Below, piece after piece: positions 52,265 through 60,417 of a DNA stretch of 64,000 nt; position 1 is the stretch's first letter, and each line of letters opens with the position of its first letter. Under the pieces are notes generated by a model. That model saw only the letters and a program-made list of their open reading frames with translations, was not told the origin of the DNA and made no database searches. The position numbers and the translations under genes were made by a program. This DNA comes from an uncultured Atopobium sp. (GTDB lineage Bacteria; Actinomycetota; Coriobacteriia; Coriobacteriales; Atopobiaceae), in assembly GCA_938045565.1 (NCBI GenBank), contig CALIAZ010000003.1, positions 102,691-166,690 on the forward strand, written 5' to 3'.

Positions 52265-54433
52265 CTAGGCAGCTTGTCCTTCAGTTAAAAGCATCTTTAC
52301 CTCAGAAGGAACATAAGGATTATGAGCTGCAGTAGTAAGCAGTGACCTTGTGTTTGCAAGCGTTACCATAAGTGTCAGAAGATTGTGCATATATGCAGCA
52401 GCACTTACAGTAATAAGACCTGTAACACCCGCAGCGATGAAAGAGCTGTTCAGCGCAACAATCGTGCGATAGTCAGCATGAATCCTCTTCATTACTTGCT
52501 GGCCCAAAAGACGCATGATTACCAACGATTCAAGCGAGTCATTTCTGATTGAAATATCAGCAACGGCACGAGCAATATCAGTTGCATCAGAGAGCGCCAG
52601 TGAAACATCAGAAACAGCTAGTGCAGGTGAATCGTTAATACCATCGCCAACCATTGCAACGGTGTAACCCTCCTGCTGGAACTTCTTAACATATGCGCAC
52701 TTATCCTCTGGGAGAATCTGTGCGACGTAGTCATCAAGACCAAGCTTCTTAGCAACACTTGCTGCAACGTTTTCTGAGTCGCCGGTCAACATAACCATAC
52801 GCTTAACACCAAGAGCACGGAGCTGCGTAATAGTTGCTGCTGCATCTTCTCTTACAGGATCGGTAATACAAATTGCTGCAATAAGTTTTGAATCCTCGGA
52901 CATAAAGATAATGGACGAGGTTGGAGCAATCTGTGCAAGGTCGTCCTGAATTCCCTCAGGCATTGGGGTCTTCTCGTCATCAAAAATGAAGTGAGCTGAG
53001 CCAATGCAGACCTCTTTGTCGTTAACCTTGGTACGAATACCGTGAGCAACAACATACTTAACCTCTGCGTGGAACTCGTCCTTGTGCTTGAGGCCACGCA
53101 CCTTTGCCTCGTTTACAATTGCGCGAGCCATGCTGTGTGGGAAGTGCTCCTCAATACATGCAGCAAGACGTAGAAGCTGGTCCTCGGTGCGGCCACAGAA
53201 GCTGACAATACACTCAACATGTGGGACTGCCTTTGTCAGCGTACCGGTCTTATCAAAGACGATAAGATCTGCTGCAGCGATCTTCTCGAGGTATTTTCCG
53301 CCCTTAACCGTCATGCCAAACTTGGCCGCCTCATCCATTGCGCTAGCCACTGCAACAGGAGTGGAAAGCTTAATAGCGCAGGAATAGTCAACCATAAGAA
53401 CGGTCATAGCCTTAGTGATGTTTCGGGTGATACCCCAAATACCAAAGAAGGCAAGGAAGCTGTAAGGAACCAGTGCATCAGAAAGGCGCTCTGCCTTAGA
53501 CTGTGCGCCAGCCTTAAGCTCAGCAGACTGCTCAACCATATCAACAATGTTGTCGATACGAGACATTCCTGGAGGAGCGGTAACGCTGACCATGAGGTCA
53601 CCGTCTTCAAGAGCAGTACCAGCGTAAACAGTAGAGCCAGGCTCTTTGGTAACAAGACGTGACTCGCCTGTCATGGCAGCTTCGTTCATCTGGCCAATGC
53701 CTTCAACAACTTTGCCGTCAACAGGAAGAACGCCACCAGCGCGCTGGTGCAAAATCATGCCCTTCTCAACCTCGGAGAGAGCAATCATTACGTCCTTGCC
53801 GTCAATACGAGCCCAGACGTTCTCAGAGCGCGTAATCAGGCCGTCACGGAGTGCAAGACGAGCACGGCTGGCAACGTGGTTCTCCATAGCTGCAGACAGC
53901 TCAAGCAGAAACATGACAGTAGAAGCATCTGCCCACTCATTTCTTAGAATGGAAGTGGTGATAGCAGTTGCGTCCAAAACCTCAACAGTCAGCTCTTTCT
54001 TGAACAGGCGCTTAACACCTTCCACGACAAATGGAATGGCGCGGAGAATAACGTAAGCGTAGTTAGCAACTGCAGGCAGTGGCAAAGAACGCATAATCCA
54101 GCGGCGTGCGAATGTGGTCACAACCTCCATCTGGAAACGATTGTTCTCAAGAGCCATCTCAATTGAGCTGCAGAAGTCTTCAAGGCCCGCCTCTTCTTCT
54201 CGTGGCAAGTTCAAGACATCAAAAGCTCCAACAGCTGCAAGTACCTGGTCTCTCTTAAGAGGATCAAACCTCAGCAGTAGAGAGCCATTTGCCATGTGAA
54301 CTTCTGCATGACGAACACCGTCAACGCGCATCAGCTCATAGGAAATACCGCGAGCCTCAGCCTGGTCGATATGACCCAGGTCGCATTTTGCACGAATGCG
54401 ACCTGAGATTTCATTTGTAATTGTGAAGCGCAT
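52265..54433 (-). CDS. P1B-type metal-transporting ATPase, FezB/CtpC-like
   Basis: A 722-residue metal pump. Actuator TGES (255-258), TM motif SCAIKLSTP (351-359) instead of the CPC of copper/zinc pumps, phosphorylation site DKTGTLT with Asp394, HFPHSMARA and GDGINDSPAL. The N-terminus has no HMA CxxC domain; it carries a GRIRAK motif (11-16) in a small alpha/beta fold. Both features are reported for P1B ATPases linked to Mn/Fe export or ferrosome formation. It follows a small Ala-rich gene by three bases, behind a TTAACTT-type box, in an iron island. Ferrous iron or manganese is the likely substrate. Confidence 0.85.
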   Translation of the reverse strand: MRFTITNEISGRIRAKCDLGHIDQAEARGISYELMRVDGVRHAEVHMANGSLLLRFDPLKRDQVLAAVGAFDVLNLPREEEAGLEDFCSSIEMALENNRFQMEVVTTFARRWIMRSLPLPAVANYAYVILRAIPFVVEGVKRLFKKELTVEVLDATAITTSILRNEWADASTVMFLLELSAAMENHVASRARLALRDGLITRSENVWARIDGKDVMIALSEVEKGMILHQRAGGVLPVDGKVVEGIGQMNEAAMTGESRLVTKEPGSTVYAGTALEDGDLMVSVTAPPGMSRIDNIVDMVEQSAELKAGAQSKAERLSDALVPYSFLAFFGIWGITRNITKAMTVLMVDYSCAIKLSTPVAVASAMDEAAKFGMTVKGGKYLEKIAAADLIVFDKTGTLTKAVPHVECIVSFCGRTEDQLLRLAACIEEHFPHSMARAIVNEAKVRGLKHKDEFHAEVKYVVAHGIRTKVNDKEVCIGSAHFIFDDEKTPMPEGIQDDLAQIAPTSSIIFMSEDSKLIAAICITDPVREDAAATITQLRALGVKRMVMLTGDSENVAASVAKKLGLDDYVAQILPEDKCAYVKKFQQEGYTVAMVGDGINDSPALAVSDVSLALSDATDIARAVADISIRNDSLESLVIMRLLGQQVMKRIHADYRTIVALNSSFIAAGVTGLITVSAAAYMHNLLTLMVTLANTRSLLTTAAHNPYVPSEVKMLLTEGQAA

Positions 54434-54436
54434 GAA

Positions 54437-54739
54437 TTATGCCTGTGCACCCTCTGCGTCAACTTGCTTGGTAACCTCAGCGCGGATACCCTCCTCAAGC
54501 TCAGCAAGGCGAGCGCGAACAGCAGCATCAATCTTAGACTCACGACGAGCCTCTGCAACAACGTCATTAGCCTCGTCAACAACGTTCTGAGTCTCTGCGG
54601 AAACGCGATCAGTTACGCGAAGACCACATGCAGTTGCTTTGACAGCTGCCTTATGAAGAGTGCCGTTAGAAGCAAGTCCAGCAACAACGCTAGCAAGTGC
54701 AGCGCCACCGGCTACAAAACACCATTTGTGCAGTTTCAT
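54437..54739 (-). CDS. Small Ala-rich membrane protein (DUF6110-like)
   Basis: A 100-residue protein with one N-terminal hydrophobic Ala/Gly-rich segment (CFVAGGAALASVVAGLA, about 7-23), then a long charged amphipathic helix rich in Ala, Glu and Val, likely coiled coil. Such proteins are regular partners of CtpC/FezB-type ATPases. GGGGGA precedes the ATG by six bases. Three bases separate it from the ATPase gene. The partner role is inferred from operon structure; no activity is visible. Confidence 0.75.
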   Translation of the reverse strand: MKLHKWCFVAGGAALASVVAGLASNGTLHKAAVKATACGLRVTDRVSAETQNVVDEANDVVAEARRESKIDAAVRARLAELEEGIRAEVTKQVDAEGAQA

Positions 54740-54830
54740 GTAAATCCCCCATCTGCTAATGCAAATTAATCGGTTAGTGTTCTATCGAAGATAAAATTTT
54801 TTGATCAAAAAAACAAGTGAAAATCATTAC

Positions 54831-54846
54831 TAATTAGTTATCCTAA
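54831..54846 (-). promoter_or_regulatory. Metal-regulator box candidate before the ATPase operon
   Basis: On minus ATAACTAATTA overlaps an inverted repeat TTAG-TTATC-CTAA. It fits the consensus WTAACTWNYTA shared with RNA A and RNA B promoters. Confidence 0.4.
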
Positions 54847-55030
54847 TAAAACAATTGTACACAAGTAATTCTTTACCTGCGAAAACGCTTTCTATGGTTA
54901 GCCATGGTGTACATATAAATTTTGTGAAGAAGCCAGTCGAGGACGTTACTTAAATTATTGATATTTGCTCATATGAACTATCAAATAAATGAAAAAATAA
55001 CATTCTCTCTGTGTCGTTATTGTGAAATTT

Positions 55031-55046
55031 AAATTGTGTACAATTT
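55031..55046 (+). promoter_or_regulatory. OhrR-type operator
   Basis: Perfect palindrome AAATTGT-GT-ACAATTT, very close to known OhrR sites (TACAATTnAATTGTA type). It overlaps a TACAAT minus-10-like hexamer, upstream of the gpx-ohrR-CDF operon; the second gene is an OhrR-like regulator, so autorepression is likely. Confidence 0.6.
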
Positions 55047-55140
55047 ATTTGTGTTAGGTTACAGCTACTGGGGTACACTACCCAAAGAAATTAAGCCATC
55101 CAATGCTTCGGACAATCCGTGGCTAGTTGAAAGGAACATC

Positions 55141-55695
55141 ATGGCAAACACCAACATCTATGACCTCTCCGTAGAAGAGCGTGACGGCTCCGTAACTTTC
55201 CTCTCCTCTTTTGATGGTAAGGTTCTTCTGATTGTCAACACTGCAACTGGTTGCGGCTTTACCCCACAGTACGAAGATCTTGAGCGCATTTATGCCGCAT
55301 ACAAGGATCAGGGCTTTGAGATTTTGGACTTCCCTTGCAATCAGTTTGCAGATCAGGCTCCAGAGTCCGATGATGAAATTCACCAGTTCTGCACTATGAA
55401 ATTTGGCACCGATTTTCCACAGTTCAAGAAAGGCGACGTTAACGGAGAGACCGCAAACCCTCTCTTTGAGCGCCTTGCAACAGCCTTCCCCTTCCAGGGT
55501 TTTGGAAAGGGCATCAAGGCTCTTGCGCTGGACAAATTTGCAAAAGCAAACAACAAGAAGTTTGGCGACAGAGCTTACATTATGTGGAACTTTACTAAGT
55601 TCCTTGTAGACCGCCAGGGAAACGTTGTTGCACGCTTTGAGCCAACCACCGATATGGCAGAGGTTGAGGCTGCAATTAAGAATCTTCTTGCGTAA
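55141..55695 (+). CDS. Glutathione peroxidase family thiol peroxidase
   Basis: Peroxide-reducing enzyme of 184 residues with Cys38 (TATGCGFTPQY) in place of selenocysteine, FPCNQF (64-69) and WNFTKFLVD. Bacterial Cys-type members usually take electrons from thioredoxin. Start 55141 is chosen because AAAGGA is five bases upstream and the family begins here. First gene of an operon with an OhrR-like regulator 21 bases downstream and a cation efflux gene; this links peroxide and metal stress. Confidence 0.92.
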   Translation: MANTNIYDLSVEERDGSVTFLSSFDGKVLLIVNTATGCGFTPQYEDLERIYAAYKDQGFEILDFPCNQFADQAPESDDEIHQFCTMKFGTDFPQFKKGDVNGETANPLFERLATAFPFQGFGKGIKALALDKFAKANNKKFGDRAYIMWNFTKFLVDRQGNVVARFEPTTDMAEVEAAIKNLLA

Positions 55696-55716
55696 GGCGA
55701 GAGGACCGGTCTACTC

Positions 55717-56232
55717 ATGAGTTCTTCTCAGAAAGAAATGCAGTCCGTTGTAGCCGCTAGCACTTTTGCTAGCGGCTCTTCTGCACTCGACACCTCTCCA
55801 GACATCCCCGAGCTTCTCCTTAAAAACCAGCTCTGCTTTCCGCTTTATAGCGCCTCAAAAGAAGTGGTGCGAAGGTACACGCCGCTACTTAAGCCCTTTA
55901 ATCTAACGTATACACAATACATTGCCATGATGGCGCTTTGGGAACATGAATCCTTGGATGTCAAAACCTTAGGTGAGCTTTTATTTCTTGATTCAGGTAC
56001 CTTGACTCCACTTCTTAAAAAGCTTGAGGAGAAGAGCCTTGTACTGCGTCAAAAAACAAACAAAGACGGACGTCAGCTGATTGTTTCCCTCACCCAAAAA
56101 GGCAAAGACCTTAGGCGAGAAATGCAAATAGTCCCACATCAAATTGGCTCATGCGTTAATCTCTCGACCGAAGAGGGCGCTGAGCTTAAACGATTGCTTT
56201 TAAAAGTTCTCTCTAACGTTACAGAAAGCTAG
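55717..56232 (+). CDS. ohrR: OhrR-like MarR-family peroxide sensor
   Basis: A 171-residue MarR-fold repressor. The sensor Cys40 lies in NQLCFPLYSASKEVVRRYTPLL, which matches the OhrR pattern, followed by NLTYTQYIAMMALWE and the winged helix (LDSGTLTPLLKKLEEKSLV). OhrR proteins release DNA when this Cys is oxidised by organic peroxides. About 25 residues (AASTFASGSSALDT) precede the normal start, and the DNA there forms a perfect hairpin. AGAGGA lies about ten bases before the ATG. Confidence 0.88.
   Translation: MSSSQKEMQSVVAASTFASGSSALDTSPDIPELLLKNQLCFPLYSASKEVVRRYTPLLKPFNLTYTQYIAMMALWEHESLDVKTLGELLFLDSGTLTPLLKKLEEKSLVLRQKTNKDGRQLIVSLTQKGKDLRREMQIVPHQIGSCVNLSTEEGAELKRLLLKVLSNVTES
55752..55777 (+). 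other. Hairpin inside the 5' end of ohrR
   Basis: Perfect 11-bp repeat AGCCGCTAGCA / TGCTAGCGGCT with a 4-base loop, in codons about 12-20 of the gene, followed by CTTCT. It may attenuate transcription or translation after gpx. Confidence 0.6.
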
Positions 56233-56239
56233 ATTTACT

Positions 56240-57412
56240 ATGACCCAATCACAGGTAACTATAACCTCTTCTGAACGTGAAACCGCCATTGTACGCACTA
56301 GCGCCATTGGCATTACAGCCAATGTTGCTCTTGCGGCATTCAAAGCAGCTGTGGGCATTTTATCTAACTCAATTGCCGTTACTCTTGATGCAGTGAACAA
56401 TCTCTCCGATGCAATCTCATCAATCATCACCATTGTTGGAACCAAACTCTCTAACAAAAAAGCTGATCGCGAGCACCCCTTTGGACACGGACGCATCGAA
56501 TACATCACTACAACAGTAATTGCTGCAATCATTATGTATGCAGGTATTTCTTCACTTATCAAATCTATCCAAGACATCATGGATCCTGTTACTCCAGACT
56601 ATAGTCCCCTATCTTTAGTCATCATTGCAGTAGCTGTGCTAGTAAAGATTATTTTGGGTCACTACGTCCGCTCTGTAGGTAATCGCGTAAACTCCGACAC
56701 CCTTATTGCATCGGGTTCAGATGCACTTTTTGACGCTACACTCTCCACTTCTGTTTTAACAGCTGCGCTTATCTTTATCTTTACAAAAATTAGTCTTGAA
56801 GCATATGTGGGCGTTATTATCTCTGTATTTATCATTAAAGCTTCAATTGAGCTGTTACAGGGATCTATCAAAGAAATTATTGGCATGCGTCCTGACGCTG
56901 CTCTTTCAACACTTATTTACAACATTGTGAAAGAGGATCCAGACGCAGAAGGCGTCTACGACCTTATTATCCACAGCTATGGCCCAGATAAATTTGTTGG
57001 CTCATTCCACACTGAGGTTCTTGATACCACTTCAGCTATTGAGATTGATACGATGACTAGGCGTCTGAGTACAGAGATTTACAAGCAGACATCAGGCAAA
57101 ATAATCATTGCTGCTATTGGTATTTATGCGAGAAACACTACCGATAATCGCATTGTAAAGATGCGTACCGAAGTCACCAAGATAGCTTTAGCACATGAAG
57201 GTGTTCTTCAAGTTCATGGTTTTATTGCTGACATTGAAAATCAATTTATGGCCTTTGATGCAGTCATTGAGTTTGGCTATGACGGTAAGCAAATCGTCCA
57301 CGATATTATTCATGAAGTAGAAGCAGCCTACCCTGACATGAACGTCTCGGTTCTTTTGGACCGCGATACAAGCGATCTTTCTGAACATGAAGAAGACAGA
57401 GACTTGCACTAA
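56240..57412 (+). CDS. Cation diffusion facilitator (CDF) efflux protein
   Basis: Membrane metal/proton antiporter of 390 residues. Six TM segments; transport site in TM2 DAVNNLSD (50-57, pattern NxxxD) and in TM5 GSDALFD (pattern DxxxD), HPFGHGRIEY cytosolic loop, and a long C-terminal cytosolic domain (about 210-390) with one extra domain compared with a minimal CDF. The all-Asp/Asn site suggests Mn or Fe more than Zn. It starts seven bases after the ohrR stop. Confidence 0.9.
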   Translation: MTQSQVTITSSERETAIVRTSAIGITANVALAAFKAAVGILSNSIAVTLDAVNNLSDAISSIITIVGTKLSNKKADREHPFGHGRIEYITTTVIAAIIMYAGISSLIKSIQDIMDPVTPDYSPLSLVIIAVAVLVKIILGHYVRSVGNRVNSDTLIASGSDALFDATLSTSVLTAALIFIFTKISLEAYVGVIISVFIIKASIELLQGSIKEIIGMRPDAALSTLIYNIVKEDPDAEGVYDLIIHSYGPDKFVGSFHTEVLDTTSAIEIDTMTRRLSTEIYKQTSGKIIIAAIGIYARNTTDNRIVKMRTEVTKIALAHEGVLQVHGFIADIENQFMAFDAVIEFGYDGKQIVHDIIHEVEAAYPDMNVSVLLDRDTSDLSEHEEDRDLH

Positions 57413-57430
57413 ACGCAAGTAAATACATCC

Positions 57431-57550
57431 TAAAAAGGGGCGAGCCGCTGACACCCAGAGTCAGCGGCTCGTGTTCTACGCTCGCAAGAAAGGGAGAGGG
57501 TCTTTCTCCGAGCTACGGGAACCTGAATAAAGCAAGCAAGTAAATTGCTT
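57431..57550 (-). ncRNA. Candidate iron-linked small RNA B (C-rich loop)
   Basis: On minus: TTGCTTTATTCAG, then a long hairpin GTTC-GTA-GCTCG-AGAAAG / CTTTCT-CGAGC-GTA-GAAC with small internal loops and a terminal loop ACCCTCTCC (complement of 57492-57500), then a 12-bp stem with T-run. No gene lies downstream on this strand, so it would be a free RNA. Promoter-like TTGTAA and TACTAT hexamers spaced 17 bases overlap the TTAACTTACTA box. It shares box, TTGCTTTAT word, C-rich loop and layout with RNA A while its stems differ. Confidence 0.5.
57432..57471. terminator. Strong hairpin, terminator of RNA B and perhaps of the CDF operon
   Basis: Perfect 12-bp stem CGAGCCGCTGAC / GTCAGCGGCTCG, 7-base loop. 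On minus it is followed by CCCC and TTTTT; on plus by TGTTCT. The minus direction has the better T-run; both may be used. Confidence 0.7.
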
Positions 57551-57557
57551 AAAAACA

Positions 57558-57568
57558 TAGTAAGTTAA
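57558..57568 (-). promoter_or_regulatory. TTAACTTACTA box candidate before RNA B
   Basis: On minus TTAACTTACTA, overlapping a TACTAT minus-10-like hexamer; matches the boxes of RNA A and of the ATPase operon. A TTAGACTAA core of DtxR type lies at 57633-57641. Confidence 0.4.
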
Positions 57569-57692
57569 CCGAGGGAAACTTACAAGAATCTTTTTCAGTT
57601 TTTTTATCTAATTTCGTAAACTCTACAAAAAGTTAGACTAAGTTTACATGTCTATGGATTTTTATCTTATATCAAGAAAGTCCGAGATAAAC

Positions 57693-57728
57693 ATAAAAAA
57701 TCCCCCGCACCGAATTGGTGCGGGGGAT
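57693..57728 (-). terminator. Terminator of the feo operon
   Basis: Perfect 12-bp stem ATCCCCCGCACC / GGTGCGGGGGAT, 5-base loop, six T residues on minus, 29 bases after the feoB stop. Confidence 0.9.
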
Positions 57729-57756
57729 CAGGTCAGCGTACTAATCTAGTAGTAGC

Positions 57757-60417
57757 TTATGCCTTTGCAGCCTCGGTAAGGCTGGTAAGAATCTTGTCGT
57801 CCTTCTTATCCCACTTTGGAGCAGGACGGAAAAGCTGGAAGAGAATTGCTGCCAGGAAGATAAAGGCAACAACAGTCCACACACCAAAGGAGCCAAGAAC
57901 GAAGAACTCCCAGAACTGATTAATCATCAGGCCTACAATCCATGCAAAAATGCACTGATAACCAATGGCAAACCAGAACCATTTAGAGTCGTTCATTTGT
58001 CGACGAATACTACCTATTGCAGCAAAGCAAGGTGCGTCAAGCATATTGAATGCCACAAATGCACACATTGCACCAACGTGGAGGATACCACCAGCATCAG
58101 TAAACATACCAGCAAAGCCAGACCACATAGTGACAGACTTCTCACTTGCATCGCCAAGGCCATAAAGAACGCCAAAGGTGGAAACAAGATTCTCTTTTGC
58201 AATCAAAGCAGAAATAGAAGCTACAGTTGCCTGCCAATTTCCAAATCCAAGTGGAGAGAAGATAAATCCAATAGAACCGCCAATAGCAGCAAGCAAAGAA
58301 AAGTCCATAACATTATCAGGAGCACCCTGAATACCTGGGAGATAGCCGAATACTCCATTTGCGCCGTCCCAGTTAGCCCAGCCAAAATTGGATAAAACCC
58401 AAATTCCAATTGCTGCAGCAAAAATAATGGTACCAGCTTTAATAATATACGCAGAAATACGCTCCCAAACATGCATTGCCCAAGACTTAAGAGAAGGCAT
58501 GTGATAATCAGGAAGTTCCATGACAAATGGTGCTGGCTCTCCCTCAAAAGCCTTAGTCTTCTTTAGCATGATTGCAGAAATAACAATCATAGCTACACCC
58601 AAGAAATAAAAGGCTGGGGCAATCCACCAAGCAGTAGTTCCTCCAATAAGAACACCCATAATCAAGGCAATAATAGGCTGTTTTGCCGAACATGGAATCA
58701 TAGTGGTAAGCATAATCGTCATGCGACGATCTTTCTCATTTTCAATAGTACGAGTAGAAAGAACGCCAGGAACACCACAACCAGAGGAGATAAGAAGTGG
58801 AATAAAAGACTTACCTGATAGACCAAAACGACGGAAGACACGGTCCATAACAAAAGCAACGCGGCTCATATATCCGCAGTCTTCCAAGAAACACAACATA
58901 ACAAACAAGACAAACATCTGTGGAATAAAGCCAAGAACAGCACCTACGCCGCCGATAATACCGTCAACTACAAGACTGGTGATGACGGGGCTTGCGCCAG
59001 CACCCTCAAGAGCGCCGCGAGCAAGCGTAGGAATACCAGGGACATACATGCCGTACTCAGATGCCTCTGGCTCAGTAGCAGCGCCTTCAACAGCGGTCTT
59101 GAAGCCCGCAGCAGTTACGCCGCCCAGAGTCTGAAGTTCTTGACCTTCAGCAAGAATTGGGTTGCCGTTTGCGTCAAGCTGAAGAGGATTGTCGTCAGTA
59201 TCAACGAAGTTGCCATCCTCATCATGAACTGGTGCGCTCAGAGCAACGACGCTCTTTTTAGAAGCTTCGTTCTCAAAATTAGTAATAGCGTCAGAATCCC
59301 ACTGTTTAGCCGCGATTGCAGCACGAACCTCAGTGGTATCAATACCGGCCTCGTCTGCTGCATTGAGATATGCGTCAATCTGGTCGCCATAGTGGTGAGA
59401 GTCAAAATCATCTTTTGCCTGACTATACTCTGCATCTCCGATGCCCAATACGTGAAAACCTTTGTCAAACAGATTGTCGTTGACCCAGTTGGTAGCATTG
59501 ATACCAACTGTAGAAATAGAGATAAAATACACCAGGGACATTACAATAACAAAAATTGGAAGACCCAGAATACGGTTAGTAACAACACGGTCAATCTTCT
59601 CGGAAGTACTCAGTTTTTTAGGTGCTTTCTTGACGCAAGCTGCCATTACGCCAGCAATCCACTCATAACGGTCAGACGTAATGATGGACTCAGCATCATC
59701 GTCGCGGGACTGCTCAACTGCAACAATAATCTGCTCAAGCTCTGCGGTCTTCTCGGCAGAAAGGTTAAGAGGAGCAATTGCATTTACATCGCGCTCAAAG
59801 ACCTTAATGGAGTACCAACGAGAAAGAGTTGCAGGAGCAAGACCCTCGATTGCAGCAGCAATCTTGCCAAGAGCCTCTTCTACCTCTGGGGAGAAGCACT
59901 TAACGCCCTCAGCAGGAGTTCCCTCCTGGCCAGCCTTAATTGCAGTCTTTACCAGAGTGTCAATGTTCTTGTTACGAAGTGCAGAAACCTCAACAACCTC
60001 AACACCAAGCTGCTTGGAAAGCTCCTTGGTATCAATGACGTCACCGGACTCCTTGAGCAGGTCAACCATGTTAAGACCAAGAACAACAGGGCGGCCAGCC
60101 TCAAGAATCTGAGTTGTCAGATAGAGATTTCGCTCCAGGTTGGTAACATCGAGAAGGTCAATAATGGCGTCTGGACGCTCATTAATGAGGTAGTCACGAG
60201 ATACCTGCTCCTCTGGTGAATATGGAGACAGAGAGTAAATACCAGGAAGGTCGACAAAGGTGACGTCCTTATCGGCACGCCAATTTGCCTGCTTCTTCTC
60301 AACGGTAACGCCTGGCCAGTTGCCGACGTAGCCGTTTGAGCCCGTAAGCTCATTGAATAGGGTGGTCTTACCGCAGTTTGGGTTACCTGCAAGACCAATA
60401 ATAGTCTTTTGTGCCAT
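57757..60417 (-). CDS. feoB: Ferrous iron transporter FeoB with large insertion
   Basis: Fe2+ importer of 886 residues. G domain: GNPNCGKTT (11-19), DLPG (56-59), NMVD (116-119); then a helical spacer, a membrane part with two Gate motifs and a C-terminal hydrophobic end. Between the first TM (about 284-302) and the segment VVDGIIGGVGAVLGFIPQM there is an extra stretch, about residues 326-460, that is hydrophilic and acidic and holds DEDGNFVDTDDN and DANGNP. Short forms of FeoB have only a short loop here. ATG overlaps the feoA stop as TAATG. Confidence 0.95.
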   Translation of the reverse strand: MAQKTIIGLAGNPNCGKTTLFNELTGSNGYVGNWPGVTVEKKQANWRADKDVTFVDLPGIYSLSPYSPEEQVSRDYLINERPDAIIDLLDVTNLERNLYLTTQILEAGRPVVLGLNMVDLLKESGDVIDTKELSKQLGVEVVEVSALRNKNIDTLVKTAIKAGQEGTPAEGVKCFSPEVEEALGKIAAAIEGLAPATLSRWYSIKVFERDVNAIAPLNLSAEKTAELEQIIVAVEQSRDDDAESIITSDRYEWIAGVMAACVKKAPKKLSTSEKIDRVVTNRILGLPIFVIVMSLVYFISISTVGINATNWVNDNLFDKGFHVLGIGDAEYSQAKDDFDSHHYGDQIDAYLNAADEAGIDTTEVRAAIAAKQWDSDAITNFENEASKKSVVALSAPVHDEDGNFVDTDDNPLQLDANGNPILAEGQELQTLGGVTAAGFKTAVEGAATEPEASEYGMYVPGIPTLARGALEGAGASPVITSLVVDGIIGGVGAVLGFIPQMFVLFVMLCFLEDCGYMSRVAFVMDRVFRRFGLSGKSFIPLLISSGCGVPGVLSTRTIENEKDRRMTIMLTTMIPCSAKQPIIALIMGVLIGGTTAWWIAPAFYFLGVAMIVISAIMLKKTKAFEGEPAPFVMELPDYHMPSLKSWAMHVWERISAYIIKAGTIIFAAAIGIWVLSNFGWANWDGANGVFGYLPGIQGAPDNVMDFSLLAAIGGSIGFIFSPLGFGNWQATVASISALIAKENLVSTFGVLYGLGDASEKSVTMWSGFAGMFTDAGGILHVGAMCAFVAFNMLDAPCFAAIGSIRRQMNDSKWFWFAIGYQCIFAWIVGLMINQFWEFFVLGSFGVWTVVAFIFLAAILFQLFRPAPKWDKKDDKILTSLTEAAKA

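Larger units (their letters stand above)
54740..55140. other. Divergent promoter region of ATPase and gpx operons
   Basis: 401 bases, AT-rich. On minus: TTAGTTATCCTAA/ATAACTAATTA box (54831-54846) in front of the ATPase operon. On plus: ACAATTGT (54850-54857), a 16-bp OhrR-like palindrome (55031-55046) and the ribosome site AAAGGA at 55130. No gene is seen inside; the longer in-frame start of gpx at 55036 lies in the operator and has no ribosome site. Confidence 0.65.
57413..57756 (-). other. Intergenic region with candidate RNA and feoB terminator
   Basis: 344 bases between the convergent CDF and feoB genes. On minus: feoB terminator (57700-57728), TTAGACTAA (57633-57641), TTAACTTACTA box (57558-57568), candidate RNA B and its hairpin (57441-57471). 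No ORF. Confidence 0.7.

Noticed and set aside
55036..55140. Longer start of the glutathione peroxidase
   Set aside because: No ribosome site there; it overlaps the OhrR-type palindrome, and the family begins at 55141.
57441..57471. Hairpin as only a plus-strand terminator for the CDF operon
   Set aside because: The T-run is clearly better on minus; a shared use is possible, but a plus-only role does not explain the conserved upstream C-rich hairpin and box.
59140..60219. 359-codon open frame on plus across feoB
   Set aside because: Antisense shadow of the FeoB G domain and membrane part.
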